A stretch of 64,000 nt of DNA, taken from Verrucomicrobiaceae bacterium. Lineage in GTDB: Bacteria > Verrucomicrobiota > Verrucomicrobiia > Verrucomicrobiales > Verrucomicrobiaceae. Positions within the stretch are counted from its first letter, which is position 1; the number at the start of each line of letters is the position of its first letter. The stretch covers positions 1-64,000 of the forward strand of contig JAEUHN010000042.1 in the NCBI GenBank assembly GCA_016795365.1. Reading direction: 5' to 3'. The notes below the pieces were generated by a model. That model saw nothing but the letters and a program-made list of their open reading frames with translations. It searched no databases and was not told the DNA's origin. Positions 42,020 through 50,657 of the stretch are shown piece after piece. The position numbers and the translations under genes were made by a program.

Positions 42020-43431
42020 TAAACAGCCCAAGGTTTGCGCCATTCGCGCTTGAGGAGGGCATTGATCTTGTCGTCCGCGGACTTCTCAGCTGCCGGGTCC
42101 CACTCGAACTTCGACACGCCCTGGCGCAGCGCGATGTTGGCGAGATGGCTGACGCTGATCGTGCGATGCGCAGTCTCCACCGGAGCGATGGTCGGCTTGC
42201 CGGAGTAAACGCAGTCGATGAAGTTCGCGGTGTGGTCCTTGCTCTGGTAGAGCTTCACTTCGCCTTCCTGAGCGACCTGACGCAGGATGTTGACGTCGCT
42301 GGCGGCGATCTTGTCACGGTTCACCCAGATCCACTTGCCGTCGGTGCCTTCAAAGAGGATGCCCGTGTGGTCGAAGTTCTTGCCGGTGGCCGGATTGCCC
42401 ACCACTTCGGGCATGAGTTCCTCCGTCTTGTCAGCGACGACCATCTCCACGCCATTGGCGTAGCGGCACTCGAAGTGGAACTTCGTCGCCGTGTTGTAGA
42501 GTTCGGTCGCGGCGGGCACTTCACCACGGATGTTCTTCATCTCCACTGGGCCGGTGCTTTCCACATCCATGCCCCAGTGCGCGATGTCGATGTGATGTGC
42601 GCCGAAGTCCGTGATCATGCCGCCCGAGAAGTTGTAGTTGTGGCGCCAGTTCAAAGGCAGCAGCGCGGGGCGATATTCGATCTCGGGAGCAGGTCCGAGC
42701 CACAGTTCCCAGTCGAAGTCGGCGGGCAGGGGAGCGGGCGCTTGTTGATTGCCCATCTGGTTCCAGTCCGTGTGACCGCCGGGCAGACCCACGCGCACGC
42801 GCTTCAGCTTGCCGATGCGCTGATTGCGCACGAGTTCGCAGGCCAGGCGGAACTTCAGGTCGCTGCGCTGTTGGCTGCCGGTTTGCCAGGTGATGCCCGC
42901 TTTCTTCACCTCGTCGCTCATGAGGCGACCTTCAGCGATCGTCAGCGCCAGCGGCTTCTGGCCGTAGATGTGCTTGCCTTTGCGAGCGCAGTAAACAGCC
43001 ATGTAGGCGTGCCAATGATCCGGCGTGGAAACCTGGACGATGTCGAGGTCTTCCTTCTCAATCATCTCGCGGAAATCGACATACGTGGCGCACACCTTGG
43101 CGGGTTTCTTCTCGGCCTTCGAGTAATGCGCATCGACAGCTTCCTTGCCCGCATCACGACCGCCCGTCTTCTCGCCCTTGTAGCCGTAGTGGCCGTATTT
43201 CTTCATCGGGTCGGCACAAGCGATGACTTGCACGCGCTCGTCCTTGAGGAAGTTGCCCGTCCAGTCCGTGGCGATCGTGCCGTAGCCGATCAAGCCGACC
43301 GTCAGTCGCTCCGATGGAGCCGGACGACCATCGCGTCCCAGCGCGGAAGCCGGAATGATCATGGGAAAACCGATGGCCGAAGCCGCCTTCGTAATGAACT
43401 GGCGGCGTGAAGTGGTGGTGGGTGTGTTCAT
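42019..43431 (-). CDS. Tat-exported Gfo/Idh/MocA-family oxidoreductase
   Basis: This 470-residue protein has a twin-arginine signal (S-R-R-Q-F-I at residues 8-13) and Rossmann-fold segment L-I-G-Y-G-T-I (about 45-52). It also has the family E-K-P-L-like region (here Q-K-P-L-A-L-T) and a C-terminal alpha/beta domain. Members are NAD(P)-dependent sugar dehydrogenases or related enzymes acting on glycans. The usual lysine in the catalytic K-P is kept. It is coupled to the gene at 40742. Confidence 0.88.
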   Translation of the reverse strand: MNTPTTTSRRQFITKAASAIGFPMIIPASALGRDGRPAPSERLTVGLIGYGTIATDWTGNFLKDERVQVIACADPMKKYGHYGYKGEKTGGRDAGKEAVDAHYSKAEKKPAKVCATYVDFREMIEKEDLDIVQVSTPDHWHAYMAVYCARKGKHIYGQKPLALTIAEGRLMSDEVKKAGITWQTGSQQRSDLKFRLACELVRNQRIGKLKRVRVGLPGGHTDWNQMGNQQAPAPLPADFDWELWLGPAPEIEYRPALLPLNWRHNYNFSGGMITDFGAHHIDIAHWGMDVESTGPVEMKNIRGEVPAATELYNTATKFHFECRYANGVEMVVADKTEELMPEVVGNPATGKNFDHTGILFEGTDGKWIWVNRDKIAASDVNILRQVAQEGEVKLYQSKDHTANFIDCVYSGKPTIAPVETAHRTISVSHLANIALRQGVSKFEWDPAAEKSADDKINALLKREWRKPWAV

Positions 43432-43525
43432 GAGGAAAAACTGGCCGCGATGCTAGCGGGCCGAGGCGCTCGGGCAAAGAGTAAAGTTCAGCCTTCTCAC
43501 CCTCTCTGGCGTTCGCCATCACGAC

Positions 43526-43924
43526 CTACTGCTTTCCTTTCAAGATCTCCGCCATCTTCTCCTCGTGTGTCTTCACCATTGCATCGAAGGCTGCGTATTG
43601 ATCGGGGCGGAGCATGGCGCGCAAACGAGGGTAGGTGCGATGGAAGACATCGAAGCGCTCCTTTGTGGCGGGCGCGGTCTTGGCGATCTCGTTCACAAAT
43701 GACTGCGCCTCTCCGAGCACGATCTGCTTCTGGCGCGGCGCGAGCTTCAGGCGTTGATCGAGAAAGCTGACGAGCATTTGCGGCGTGATCGTGCGGCCTT
43801 CGGTGCCGGAGAACTGCGCGGCGACAGGCGTCGGCGCGGGTGAGGTGTAGCGTCCGGTGGCGATGCCTGCGGCGAAGATGCAGGCGACCATGACGATGAT
43901 GCGGAGCAGTTGAAACGTGTTCAT
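43526..43924 (-). CDS. Spy/CpxP-like small exported protein
   Basis: This 132-residue protein has an N-terminal TM or signal segment (V-M-V-A-C-I-F-A-A-G-I) and a helical C-terminal part (L-A-P-R-Q-K-Q-I-V, F-D-V-F-H-R-T-Y-P-R-L-R-A-M-L). The pattern resembles Spy/CpxP-type heavy-metal/stress-sensor proteins, which is a weak match. It is third in the second ECF sigma cassette. An in-frame TTG 6 nt upstream overlaps the previous gene; I took ATG 43924. Confidence 0.55.
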   Translation of the reverse strand: MNTFQLLRIIVMVACIFAAGIATGRYTSPAPTPVAAQFSGTEGRTITPQMLVSFLDQRLKLAPRQKQIVLGEAQSFVNEIAKTAPATKERFDVFHRTYPRLRAMLRPDQYAAFDAMVKTHEEKMAEILKGKQ

Positions 43925-43930
43925 GAGCAA

Positions 43931-44224
43931 TCAGAAAGGAAAGTCGTCGTTCGGTGTGTGACGCGCGGTGAAGAGCGTGAGCATCACGTCGTGCTCGACT
44001 GGTTGCGGACGAAGCCACGCGCTCAGGGCACAGATAATGAGCGACAGCGCGAGCGCACCCGCGGTGACGCGTTCCCAGAGCGCGAGCGGGTTCGCACGCT
44101 CCGACGCCCAGGCCGCAGCAACGCGCGTGATGAACGCGGGCGAGGTCGGTGTTTCCTCCGGTGCAGGTGGCGGCGTGGCCTCGCGTTTGAGCTGCCAGAG
44201 GGGTTTCAAGGGATCGTCGTTCAT
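43931..44224 (-). CDS. Small membrane protein of ECF cassette 2
   Basis: This 97-residue protein has a Pro/Glu-rich N-terminus and a single TM helix (about 53-70, A-G-A-L-A-L-S-L-I-I-C-A-L-S-A-W-L). It is short for an anti-sigma factor, but overlaps the sigma gene by 4 bp. The role is inferred from position. Confidence 0.6.
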   Translation of the reverse strand: MNDDPLKPLWQLKREATPPPAPEETPTSPAFITRVAAAWASERANPLALWERVTAGALALSLIICALSAWLRPQPVEHDVMLTLFTARHTPNDDFPF

Positions 44225-44796
44225 GGCGTGGGTGGTTCGAGTTGATCAAAGGCGCGCTTCAAACGGTGGCGCGCGCGAAAGAGCCGGACGCTGGCGAGCC
44301 CGAGGTTCCAGCCCGCTTCCTTCGCGACGTCAGTGAGCGAGCGCTGCGCGAGTTCGACCTCGCGCAGCAACCAGGCATCCACCGGTCGCAGCGTCGCGAG
44401 GAGTCGATCAAGCAAACCCGACGCGACATCGGCGGAAGGCTGCGCGGTGTCGTTCGCGATGTTGTGAAGCAGAGTGCGTTGCTCCTCGCTGAGATCGCTC
44501 ATGCGTTGCTCAGGACGCGACTTCTTCCGGCGTAGGCGGTCGATGCAGGCGAAGCGCGCAAGGCGTGAGGCCCAGTGGATGAACGGTGCGTCACCACGAT
44601 AGCTGGAGAGCTTATGGAAGACCTTGAACAATATGTCCTGCATCAAATCATCGCCGTCCTCGGTGAGTGTCGGATACGAGTTCACGATGCGACGAAGCTC
44701 CGGTTCGAGTTGCGCCACCAGCACCCGCGCCGCGCTCTCATCGTGCTGCTGCACGCGGGCAAGGAGTTCGCGGAAGTCGTCGCTGGAGGAAGGCAT
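44221..44796 (-). CDS. ECF RNA polymerase sigma factor (second)
   Basis: This 191-residue protein has region 2 (D-G-D-D-L-M-Q-D-I-L-F-K-V-F, W-A-S-R-L-A-R-F-A-C-I-D-R-L-R) and region 4 (L-R-P-V-D-A-W-L-L-R-E-V-E, helix-turn-helix around T-D-V-A-K-E-A-G-W-N). The start was set at ATG 44796 (M-P-S-S-S-D-D); the upstream extension is not conserved-looking. It leads a cassette with the gene at 43931. Confidence 0.86.
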   Translation of the reverse strand: MPSSSDDFRELLARVQQHDESAARVLVAQLEPELRRIVNSYPTLTEDGDDLMQDILFKVFHKLSSYRGDAPFIHWASRLARFACIDRLRRKKSRPEQRMSDLSEEQRTLLHNIANDTAQPSADVASGLLDRLLATLRPVDAWLLREVELAQRSLTDVAKEAGWNLGLASVRLFRARHRLKRAFDQLEPPTP

Positions 44797-44950
44797 TCGA
44801 GGGGAAAGTTGGAGTGTAGGCTTGAGCCGAAACTCGGGCAAGAACGCCGGTGCGTTCGAGTCGAATCTTGCACTCCTAGCGCTGCGCGCATCGTCGGGGG
44901 TCGGCTAAAGCCTAGACTCCAACGTGCGCGTTCGATGGCTGAGATCGAGT

Positions 44951-47900
44951 TCATGGGGAGCCCCTCCTCATGCGGAAGAACGCTCGCGTCGTCGCGCTTA
45001 CGTCGATGCTTTGCGTGGTCGTCGTCTGCGAACTCGTGGGGAAGCCGCCGAGCGTCTGCCAGTTGAGGAGGTCGGTGCTGACTTCCACGTTCCAGGCGTT
45101 CGCGGTCACGGGCCAGTTGAGTTGCATCAAAGGCGGGTTGGGGCGTGTGATCGAGATCGATGGCCATGCGGACCACTCGCCGCGCGCGATCCAGGCGCTG
45201 TTCGTGGTGGCGGCGACGCTGTTGTCGAAGCCTCCGATGTAGATCGCGTCTTCGCCGAAAGGCGACACGGCGAAGCAACGCGTGGCACGCAAGCCTGGCG
45301 CGAGGTCGGCGACTTCATACGTCGCATCGAGATGGCGGATGAGGAAATGCGCGTCGCTGTCGATCCACAGTGGGATGAGATGCACGATCTCGCCGGTCAC
45401 GGGATTGGCGACAGGCGTGAAGGCATTGTAGCCGATGATCACGCCGGAGGTGCGGATCGCGTTGTTGTTCCAGGTGCGGGCGAGGAAGTCGCGCACGTCG
45501 AGTTCGACCGTGACGGCGTGGCCGTTGGCGGGATCAATGCGCTCGATGAAACCTGGCCACGAACGCGCCGTGAGCAGCACGGCTTTGCCCGAGCCTCGCG
45601 GATCGGTTACGGCAGTGAGACCGCGCATCACGCGATCCTCTTCCGGCACGCCAACGAATGTCTCCTGTGAGAGCCATTGATACACGGGCGACCAGATCGT
45701 GGTGGTGTCATTGCGTTTGTAGAGACCGCCATTGCCACTCGTGCTGTGACCGCACGCGGCGTAGATCGAGCCAGCGGCATTCGCGAGCGCCGTCACGGGG
45801 CCGGTGCCCGTCTTCTCCGGGTTCGCGGCAAAGGTAAAGCGATTCGGCAACACATGATCCGCACTCTCCGGCTCGAAGGTGCCGCGATGAATCTCGCCGC
45901 CTGAGATGCCGGCGAAGATGTGCTGCATCGTGGTGCTGCCGACCTGTGAAGTATGCTCAGCGAGACACAAGGGCACGCCACCGCTGAGGCTGTGAACCTC
46001 CGAGTGCCGCCAGTCGTTCTCCGTGATGCGCGTGCGAATACCGACGAGCTGGTTGCCTGGATTGATCACGTCACTGAAGCTCCCAACCAGCGTGTCCACC
46101 GGTGCAGGGAGCAGCGTGGCTCCCGAGTAGCTGAAACGCAGGCTCGCCATCGATTCCATGCGCTTGTGCGCGATGAGCTGTGCATCCTGCACCCAGGCTC
46201 TCGTAGCGCTGTCGAGACGCATGATCTGCGTGCCGGTGAAATCCACGTCCACAGGCGCACCGAGAGAACCCTGACCCGCGAACAATGATCCACCGTGCGC
46301 GACCATGTGCGTCACCTCCGTGCCATGAAAGGCGCTGCTCGGATTCGCATGAAAGCTCTCCGTATAAGACATCGACGTGAAGCCGCTCGGCGTGCCTTGG
46401 TAGTCCGGCAGCTTGATGCCGGTGGCGCACACGCGCGACTGCGTGCCGCGCGCATAGGTCACCAGCAGTTCATTGCCAACGATGATCGAGTCCGGCCAGT
46501 GATGGTTGCTCGCGGTGCCTTCATCCACACGACGCGACACACGATGGGCGCTGTCGGGACCGAGCCCGAGCAACCAAATCTCTGTCGTGCCGGGATTGAG
46601 CGCGTCATTGTTCGCCGCAGCCACGCAGGTGAACCACGTCGTGCCATTGACCGCACGCGCTTTCACCGAGAAGAGGTAACGCGAAGGCACGCTCAGCGTG
46701 GCAAAGACGCTACCGGAGCTTCGCTTCAAAGTGATGCCTGCGTGCCCGGTCGTTTCAGCGGTGCAGACTTCGTTGTTCAGCTCGGGACAGGAGAACACAA
46801 AGACTTTCGGTGGCTCGGTGAAGCCCGTGATCGTGCTCGTGGCCGTGTCTTCCAGAAGGAACTCGGGCGTGGAGTAATTGAGATTGTTCCAAGCCCAGCG
46901 CGGCCTCGCCATCTGCTCGCTCCAGTCATCGTAGTCAGCGATGAGCTGCTGCATCAGCGCGGGATACGCATCGGCGAGGTTTGTGAGTTCACCGGGATCG
47001 GTGAGGAGGTTGTAGAGTTCCCAGGTCGAAGTCGCGGAAGGCTTGATAATCTTCCACTGGTCCTGCAGCATCGCGCGCAAGCCGTCCTTCGCATCGCCAG
47101 CGGGCGGGATGCCGTCGGTCTCCATGCGCCAGTAAAGATTGCGCACCGGTGCACTCGCCTGGCCTGTGAGCCACGGCAGCAAGTTCACGCCGTCGAGTTG
47201 CCACGCATCGGGAATCACATTGCCCGTGGCAGCGACCGCCGTGGGCAAAATGTCCAGCGTGCTCACCGGCGTGTGCTTCACATCGGGCGTGAGATGGCCG
47301 GGCCAACTGATGATCATCGGGACGCGGATGCCGCCTTCGTAGAGGTCGGTCTTGCCGCCTTTGAGCGGCAAGTTGTTCGCGCCGAAGCTCGGATCGCCGC
47401 CGTTGTCGCTGGTGAAGAAGATGATTGTGTTCGAGAGGAGGTTCTCCGCTGCCAGCTTAGCAATGATGGATGCCACTGCGCGATCCAGACCATACAGCAC
47501 GGCCGCCATGTCGTGCCGTGTGGGACCGGGCGCGATGTAAGGTGTGACCGCGTCGTGATACGCCTGCGGTGCAGGCAGGACGAACGAATCGGGCGGATCA
47601 CCAGGTCCCGACTCATCGAAGTGCGCGGCGCTGAACGGCGCGAGTAGCAGGAACGGGTGGTCCTTGTGCTGATGAATGAACTGCACGCACTTCGTCGCGA
47701 GAGCATCGGTGAGATACTCCATCGCAGGCTCTGGCGGCACATCAGTAAAGTTGTCCAGGATAGGTTCTTCTCCTTCGGACTGATTGGCGGCGAAGTAGTT
47801 GTGATGGCTCTGAAGGAAACCGAAGAACCGGTCGAAGCCGCGATTCATCGGATGATAAATCGACGCGCTCCCCAGATGCGACTTGCCGATCCAGCCAGTC

Positions 47901-48262
47901 GCATAGCTGGGCGTGAGTTGCTTGAAGCGATTGCCCATCGTCGCTTCACGCTGAGCGAGGCCGAAGGCGAAATTCTCCTCCAGCGTGCCCCCAGGATTCG
48001 TCTCATGCCCCGAGCGCTGCTGGTATCGCCCTGTGAGAATGCCTGCGCGCGACGGACTGCAGATCGATGCCGTCGCATACGCATGAGTGAACCGCACGCC
48101 ATTCGCCGCCAGCGCATCAATCGCAGGCGTATAAACATCCGTCGTGCCATAGCAGCCGAGGTCTTGCCAACTGAGGTCATCCGCGATGATGACGATCACA
48201 TTCGGCATCGCCAAAGCGGTGGTGGAGACAACGAAAAACAGGAGAGCGCGAAGCAGGTTCAT
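44951..48262 (-). CDS. Large exported sulfatase with long C-terminal region
   Basis: This 1103-residue protein has a signal peptide (L-L-R-A-L-L-F-F-V-V-S, end near residue 18) and a sulfatase domain (about 20-470). The formylglycine motif is C68-S-P-S-R72, with metal-binding D28-D29 nearby, so it should be an active arylsulfatase-type enzyme acting on sulfated glycans. The remaining ~600 residues form a beta-rich region, possibly a propeller. The protein ends with a W-N-V-E-V-S-T-D-L-L-N-W type module found at the C-termini of Verrucomicrobiota exported proteins. It is much longer than usual sulfatases (~500). It is divergent from the gene at 48367. Confidence 0.88.
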   Translation of the reverse strand: MNLLRALLFFVVSTTALAMPNVIVIIADDLSWQDLGCYGTTDVYTPAIDALAANGVRFTHAYATASICSPSRAGILTGRYQQRSGHETNPGGTLEENFAFGLAQREATMGNRFKQLTPSYATGWIGKSHLGSASIYHPMNRGFDRFFGFLQSHHNYFAANQSEGEEPILDNFTDVPPEPAMEYLTDALATKCVQFIHQHKDHPFLLLAPFSAAHFDESGPGDPPDSFVLPAPQAYHDAVTPYIAPGPTRHDMAAVLYGLDRAVASIIAKLAAENLLSNTIIFFTSDNGGDPSFGANNLPLKGGKTDLYEGGIRVPMIISWPGHLTPDVKHTPVSTLDILPTAVAATGNVIPDAWQLDGVNLLPWLTGQASAPVRNLYWRMETDGIPPAGDAKDGLRAMLQDQWKIIKPSATSTWELYNLLTDPGELTNLADAYPALMQQLIADYDDWSEQMARPRWAWNNLNYSTPEFLLEDTATSTITGFTEPPKVFVFSCPELNNEVCTAETTGHAGITLKRSSGSVFATLSVPSRYLFSVKARAVNGTTWFTCVAAANNDALNPGTTEIWLLGLGPDSAHRVSRRVDEGTASNHHWPDSIIVGNELLVTYARGTQSRVCATGIKLPDYQGTPSGFTSMSYTESFHANPSSAFHGTEVTHMVAHGGSLFAGQGSLGAPVDVDFTGTQIMRLDSATRAWVQDAQLIAHKRMESMASLRFSYSGATLLPAPVDTLVGSFSDVINPGNQLVGIRTRITENDWRHSEVHSLSGGVPLCLAEHTSQVGSTTMQHIFAGISGGEIHRGTFEPESADHVLPNRFTFAANPEKTGTGPVTALANAAGSIYAACGHSTSGNGGLYKRNDTTTIWSPVYQWLSQETFVGVPEEDRVMRGLTAVTDPRGSGKAVLLTARSWPGFIERIDPANGHAVTVELDVRDFLARTWNNNAIRTSGVIIGYNAFTPVANPVTGEIVHLIPLWIDSDAHFLIRHLDATYEVADLAPGLRATRCFAVSPFGEDAIYIGGFDNSVAATTNSAWIARGEWSAWPSISITRPNPPLMQLNWPVTANAWNVEVSTDLLNWQTLGGFPTSSQTTTTQSIDVSATTRAFFRMRRGSP

Positions 48263-48366
48263 GCGCCTTCCGACGCATGAGTGCGGAGGCGATTACACCC
48301 TGCGGAAAAGTTTTTGCCCGGACTTCCACCTTGAACATGGGGTGCGTCTCGCTTCACACTACCGGC

Positions 48367-49254
48367 ATGTCCGCCAAGGCCGCCCTCACATTGCTTCGTG
48401 CGAATCTCGATCAGCTTCGCAGCTCGGGGCGCACGCGGGTGGCGCTGAATGAGCATGGGCGCGAGGCGCTGCGCCATCTGGTGCGTGAGCCGCTGACAAG
48501 TCGTGCGAATGCGGGGCCGAAGCGGGTCTTTGAACAACCGGCACCGCTGCCGCCGCCGGGTCCGACGACCCCTGCGCCGGTCGTGGCATCTCAGGATCTG
48601 ATCGAGGTGCCGGGCTCGTCCTTGGAAGAGCAGTTGGCTCATCTCGCGGCGATGGCGGAGGACGATCCGAAACCTCGTGCGCTGGGCACTTTGCGAAGCA
48701 CGATGGTCTTTGCCGTGGGCAATCCACGGAGCGAGGTGATGTTCATCGGCGAAGCACCGGGCGCAGAAGAGGAACGGCAGCGGGAGCCCTTCGTGGGTCC
48801 GGCCGGGCAGCTGCTGACGAAGATCATCGCGGCGATGGGAGCGAAGCGGGAAGACGTTTACATCAGCAACATCTGCAAGTTCCGCCCCAGCACCGGAGAA
48901 GGCCAGGGCAGTGGCAATCGACAGCCGACCAAGGACGAGATGAACGCGTGCCTGCCGTATATCCGAACGGAGATTTCATTGATTCGCCCGCGCGTGATCG
49001 TGGCCTTGGGGGCGACGGCTTCCACGGGCCTGGGCATCGAGGGGCCGGTGGGTCGCTTGCGTGGGAAGTTCCAGGCGTTCGATGGGGTGCCGGTGATGAT
49101 CACCTACCATCCGTCGTATCTGCTGCGCCAGGAAGCCGAAGGCCGTGGCAATGAGGCGAAGCGTGCGGTATGGGAGGACTTGCTCAAGGTGATGGAGCAG
49201 CTCGGCTGGCCGATCAGCGAGAAGCAGCGGGGCTACTTCAAGCCGAAGGCGTGA
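48367..49254 (+). CDS. Uracil-DNA glycosylase family 4-like protein
   Basis: This 295-residue protein has an N-terminal ~90-residue Pro-rich extension, then the glycosylase domain: [29 protein letters not shown] and H-P-S-Y-L-L. It would excise uracil from DNA. The C-x-x-C pair that normally ligates the [4Fe-4S] cluster is absent (the segment reads [11 protein letters not shown]), and only two later cysteines remain. The enzyme probably has no cluster. The start is ATG 48367; an earlier in-frame start is poorly supported. Confidence 0.82.
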   Translation: MSAKAALTLLRANLDQLRSSGRTRVALNEHGREALRHLVREPLTSRANAGPKRVFEQPAPLPPPGPTTPAPVVASQDLIEVPGSSLEEQLAHLAAMAEDDPKPRALGTLRSTMVFAVGNPRSEVMFIGEAPGAEEERQREPFVGPAGQLLTKIIAAMGAKREDVYISNICKFRPSTGEGQGSGNRQPTKDEMNACLPYIRTEISLIRPRVIVALGATASTGLGIEGPVGRLRGKFQAFDGVPVMITYHPSYLLRQEAEGRGNEAKRAVWEDLLKVMEQLGWPISEKQRGYFKPKA

Positions 49255-49349
49255 CGCGGAGGTGAGAGGTGCGCCTCGCCAACAGCTCCATGCTGTCCGC
49301 TCGCATCTGTGGTGAACGAGCCGAACACTGTCGAGCGTAGTGCTCGGCG

Positions 49350-50618
49350 ATGAAATCCACACGTCGCTCCTTTTTGAAGTCTGCTGCTCCCTTGATCCTG
49401 TCGTCGTCCGTTCTGGGCAGAGCGGGTGCGGTTTCGCCGAATGGCAAGGTCCGGCTTGCCTGCATCGGGCTCGGTGGACAGGGCACCTCGAACCTGCGGA
49501 ACTTCCTCGCGGATGAACGGGTGGAGGTCATTGCCGTGTGCGATGTGGATGCGAAGCATCGCGAGGCGGCGGCTGCGCTGGCCAAGCTGGGCAAGGCGGA
49601 TCAATACAATGACTTCCGCGAGGTGCTGGCCCGTAGCGATGTGGATGTGATCATGAATGCGACGCCGGACCACTGGCACTCGAACGTGGCGATCGCCGCA
49701 GTGAAGGAGGGCAAGGATCTGTATTCCGAGAAGCCGCTGGCGGCCAGCATCGCCGAGGGGCGTGCCATTGCAGCAGCGGTGAAGGCGAACCAACGCATCC
49801 TGCAAACGGGCACGTGGCGGCGCTCGGGCATGAAGGTGCGCATGGCCTGCGAGTGGGTGCGCAATGGTTACATCGGTCAGATCAAGGAGATCGAAGTGGG
49901 TGTGCCGGGCAAGTTCGCCGTGCGTGGAGGCTTCACCGGACTGGAGGCCCCGGAAGCGGTGCCAGAAGGTTTTGATTATGCGATGTGGCAGGCCACCACG
50001 GTGGAGCGGCCCTACACGGCAGCGAGGTGTCACTTCAACTTCCGCTGGGTGAATGATTATGCGCCCGGCTACATCACGGACTGGGGCGCGCACTTCCTGG
50101 ATGTGGCGCAGTGGGGCATGGGCATGGATGAATCCGGCCCGGTGGAAGTGGAGGCCCTTCAGGTGAAGCGTCGCGATCAAGGGATCTACGATGCGCCCGA
50201 GGAGTTCACGATTCGCTACCGTTATGCAAACGGCGTGCCCATGACGATGCTGAGCACCACGGATCCGAAGAAGTATGGGGTGAAGTTCATCGGCAGCGAG
50301 GGCTGGATCTTCACCGAGCACGAGAAGCTGGAAGCCAGCTCCAAGGACATCCTGCGCATTCAACTGAAGGAAGGCGATGTGCGGCTCTACCAGTCGAAGC
50401 ATCACCATCGCAACTTCATCGACGGGGTGCTCTCGCGGGGTCAGGTGGCCGCGCCCGTGGAGATTGCTCAGCGCAGTGCCACGGTCTGCCACCTTGGCAC
50501 CATCGCTGCCGCCTTGAAGCGTCCGCTGAAGTTTGATCCGAAGACTGAACAATTCGAAGACGCCGAGGCCAATGCCATGCTCATGCGCCCGATGCGCGAT
50601 CCTTGGAAGATTGCGTGA
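49350..50618 (+). CDS. Tat-exported Gfo/Idh/MocA-family oxidoreductase (second)
   Basis: This 422-residue protein has a twin-arginine signal (T-R-R-S-F-L, residues 4-9), Rossmann segment C-I-G-L-G-G-Q-G and catalytic-region S-E-K-P-L-A. Its C-terminal domain closely follows the pattern of the paralog at 42019 (W-G-M-x-x-x-x-S-x-P-V-E and a shared C-terminal M-R-D-P-W-K). It probably acts on a sugar or glycan outside the cytoplasm. It is convergent with the helicase gene, 39 bp apart. Confidence 0.88.
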   Translation: MKSTRRSFLKSAAPLILSSSVLGRAGAVSPNGKVRLACIGLGGQGTSNLRNFLADERVEVIAVCDVDAKHREAAAALAKLGKADQYNDFREVLARSDVDVIMNATPDHWHSNVAIAAVKEGKDLYSEKPLAASIAEGRAIAAAVKANQRILQTGTWRRSGMKVRMACEWVRNGYIGQIKEIEVGVPGKFAVRGGFTGLEAPEAVPEGFDYAMWQATTVERPYTAARCHFNFRWVNDYAPGYITDWGAHFLDVAQWGMGMDESGPVEVEALQVKRRDQGIYDAPEEFTIRYRYANGVPMTMLSTTDPKKYGVKFIGSEGWIFTEHEKLEASSKDILRIQLKEGDVRLYQSKHHHRNFIDGVLSRGQVAAPVEIAQRSATVCHLGTIAAALKRPLKFDPKTEQFEDAEANAMLMRPMRDPWKIA

Positions 50619-50657
50619 GCTGGGTTGTTACGTGTTGTGACGCGTGAGGGTCCCGCA

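Noticed and set aside
42145..43410. Long plus-strand frame opposite the oxidoreductase at 42019
   Set aside because: Shadow of a gene with a Tat signal and Rossmann motifs on the minus strand. The same applies to 456-2075, 14973-16097, 49233-50552 and 51240-52688.
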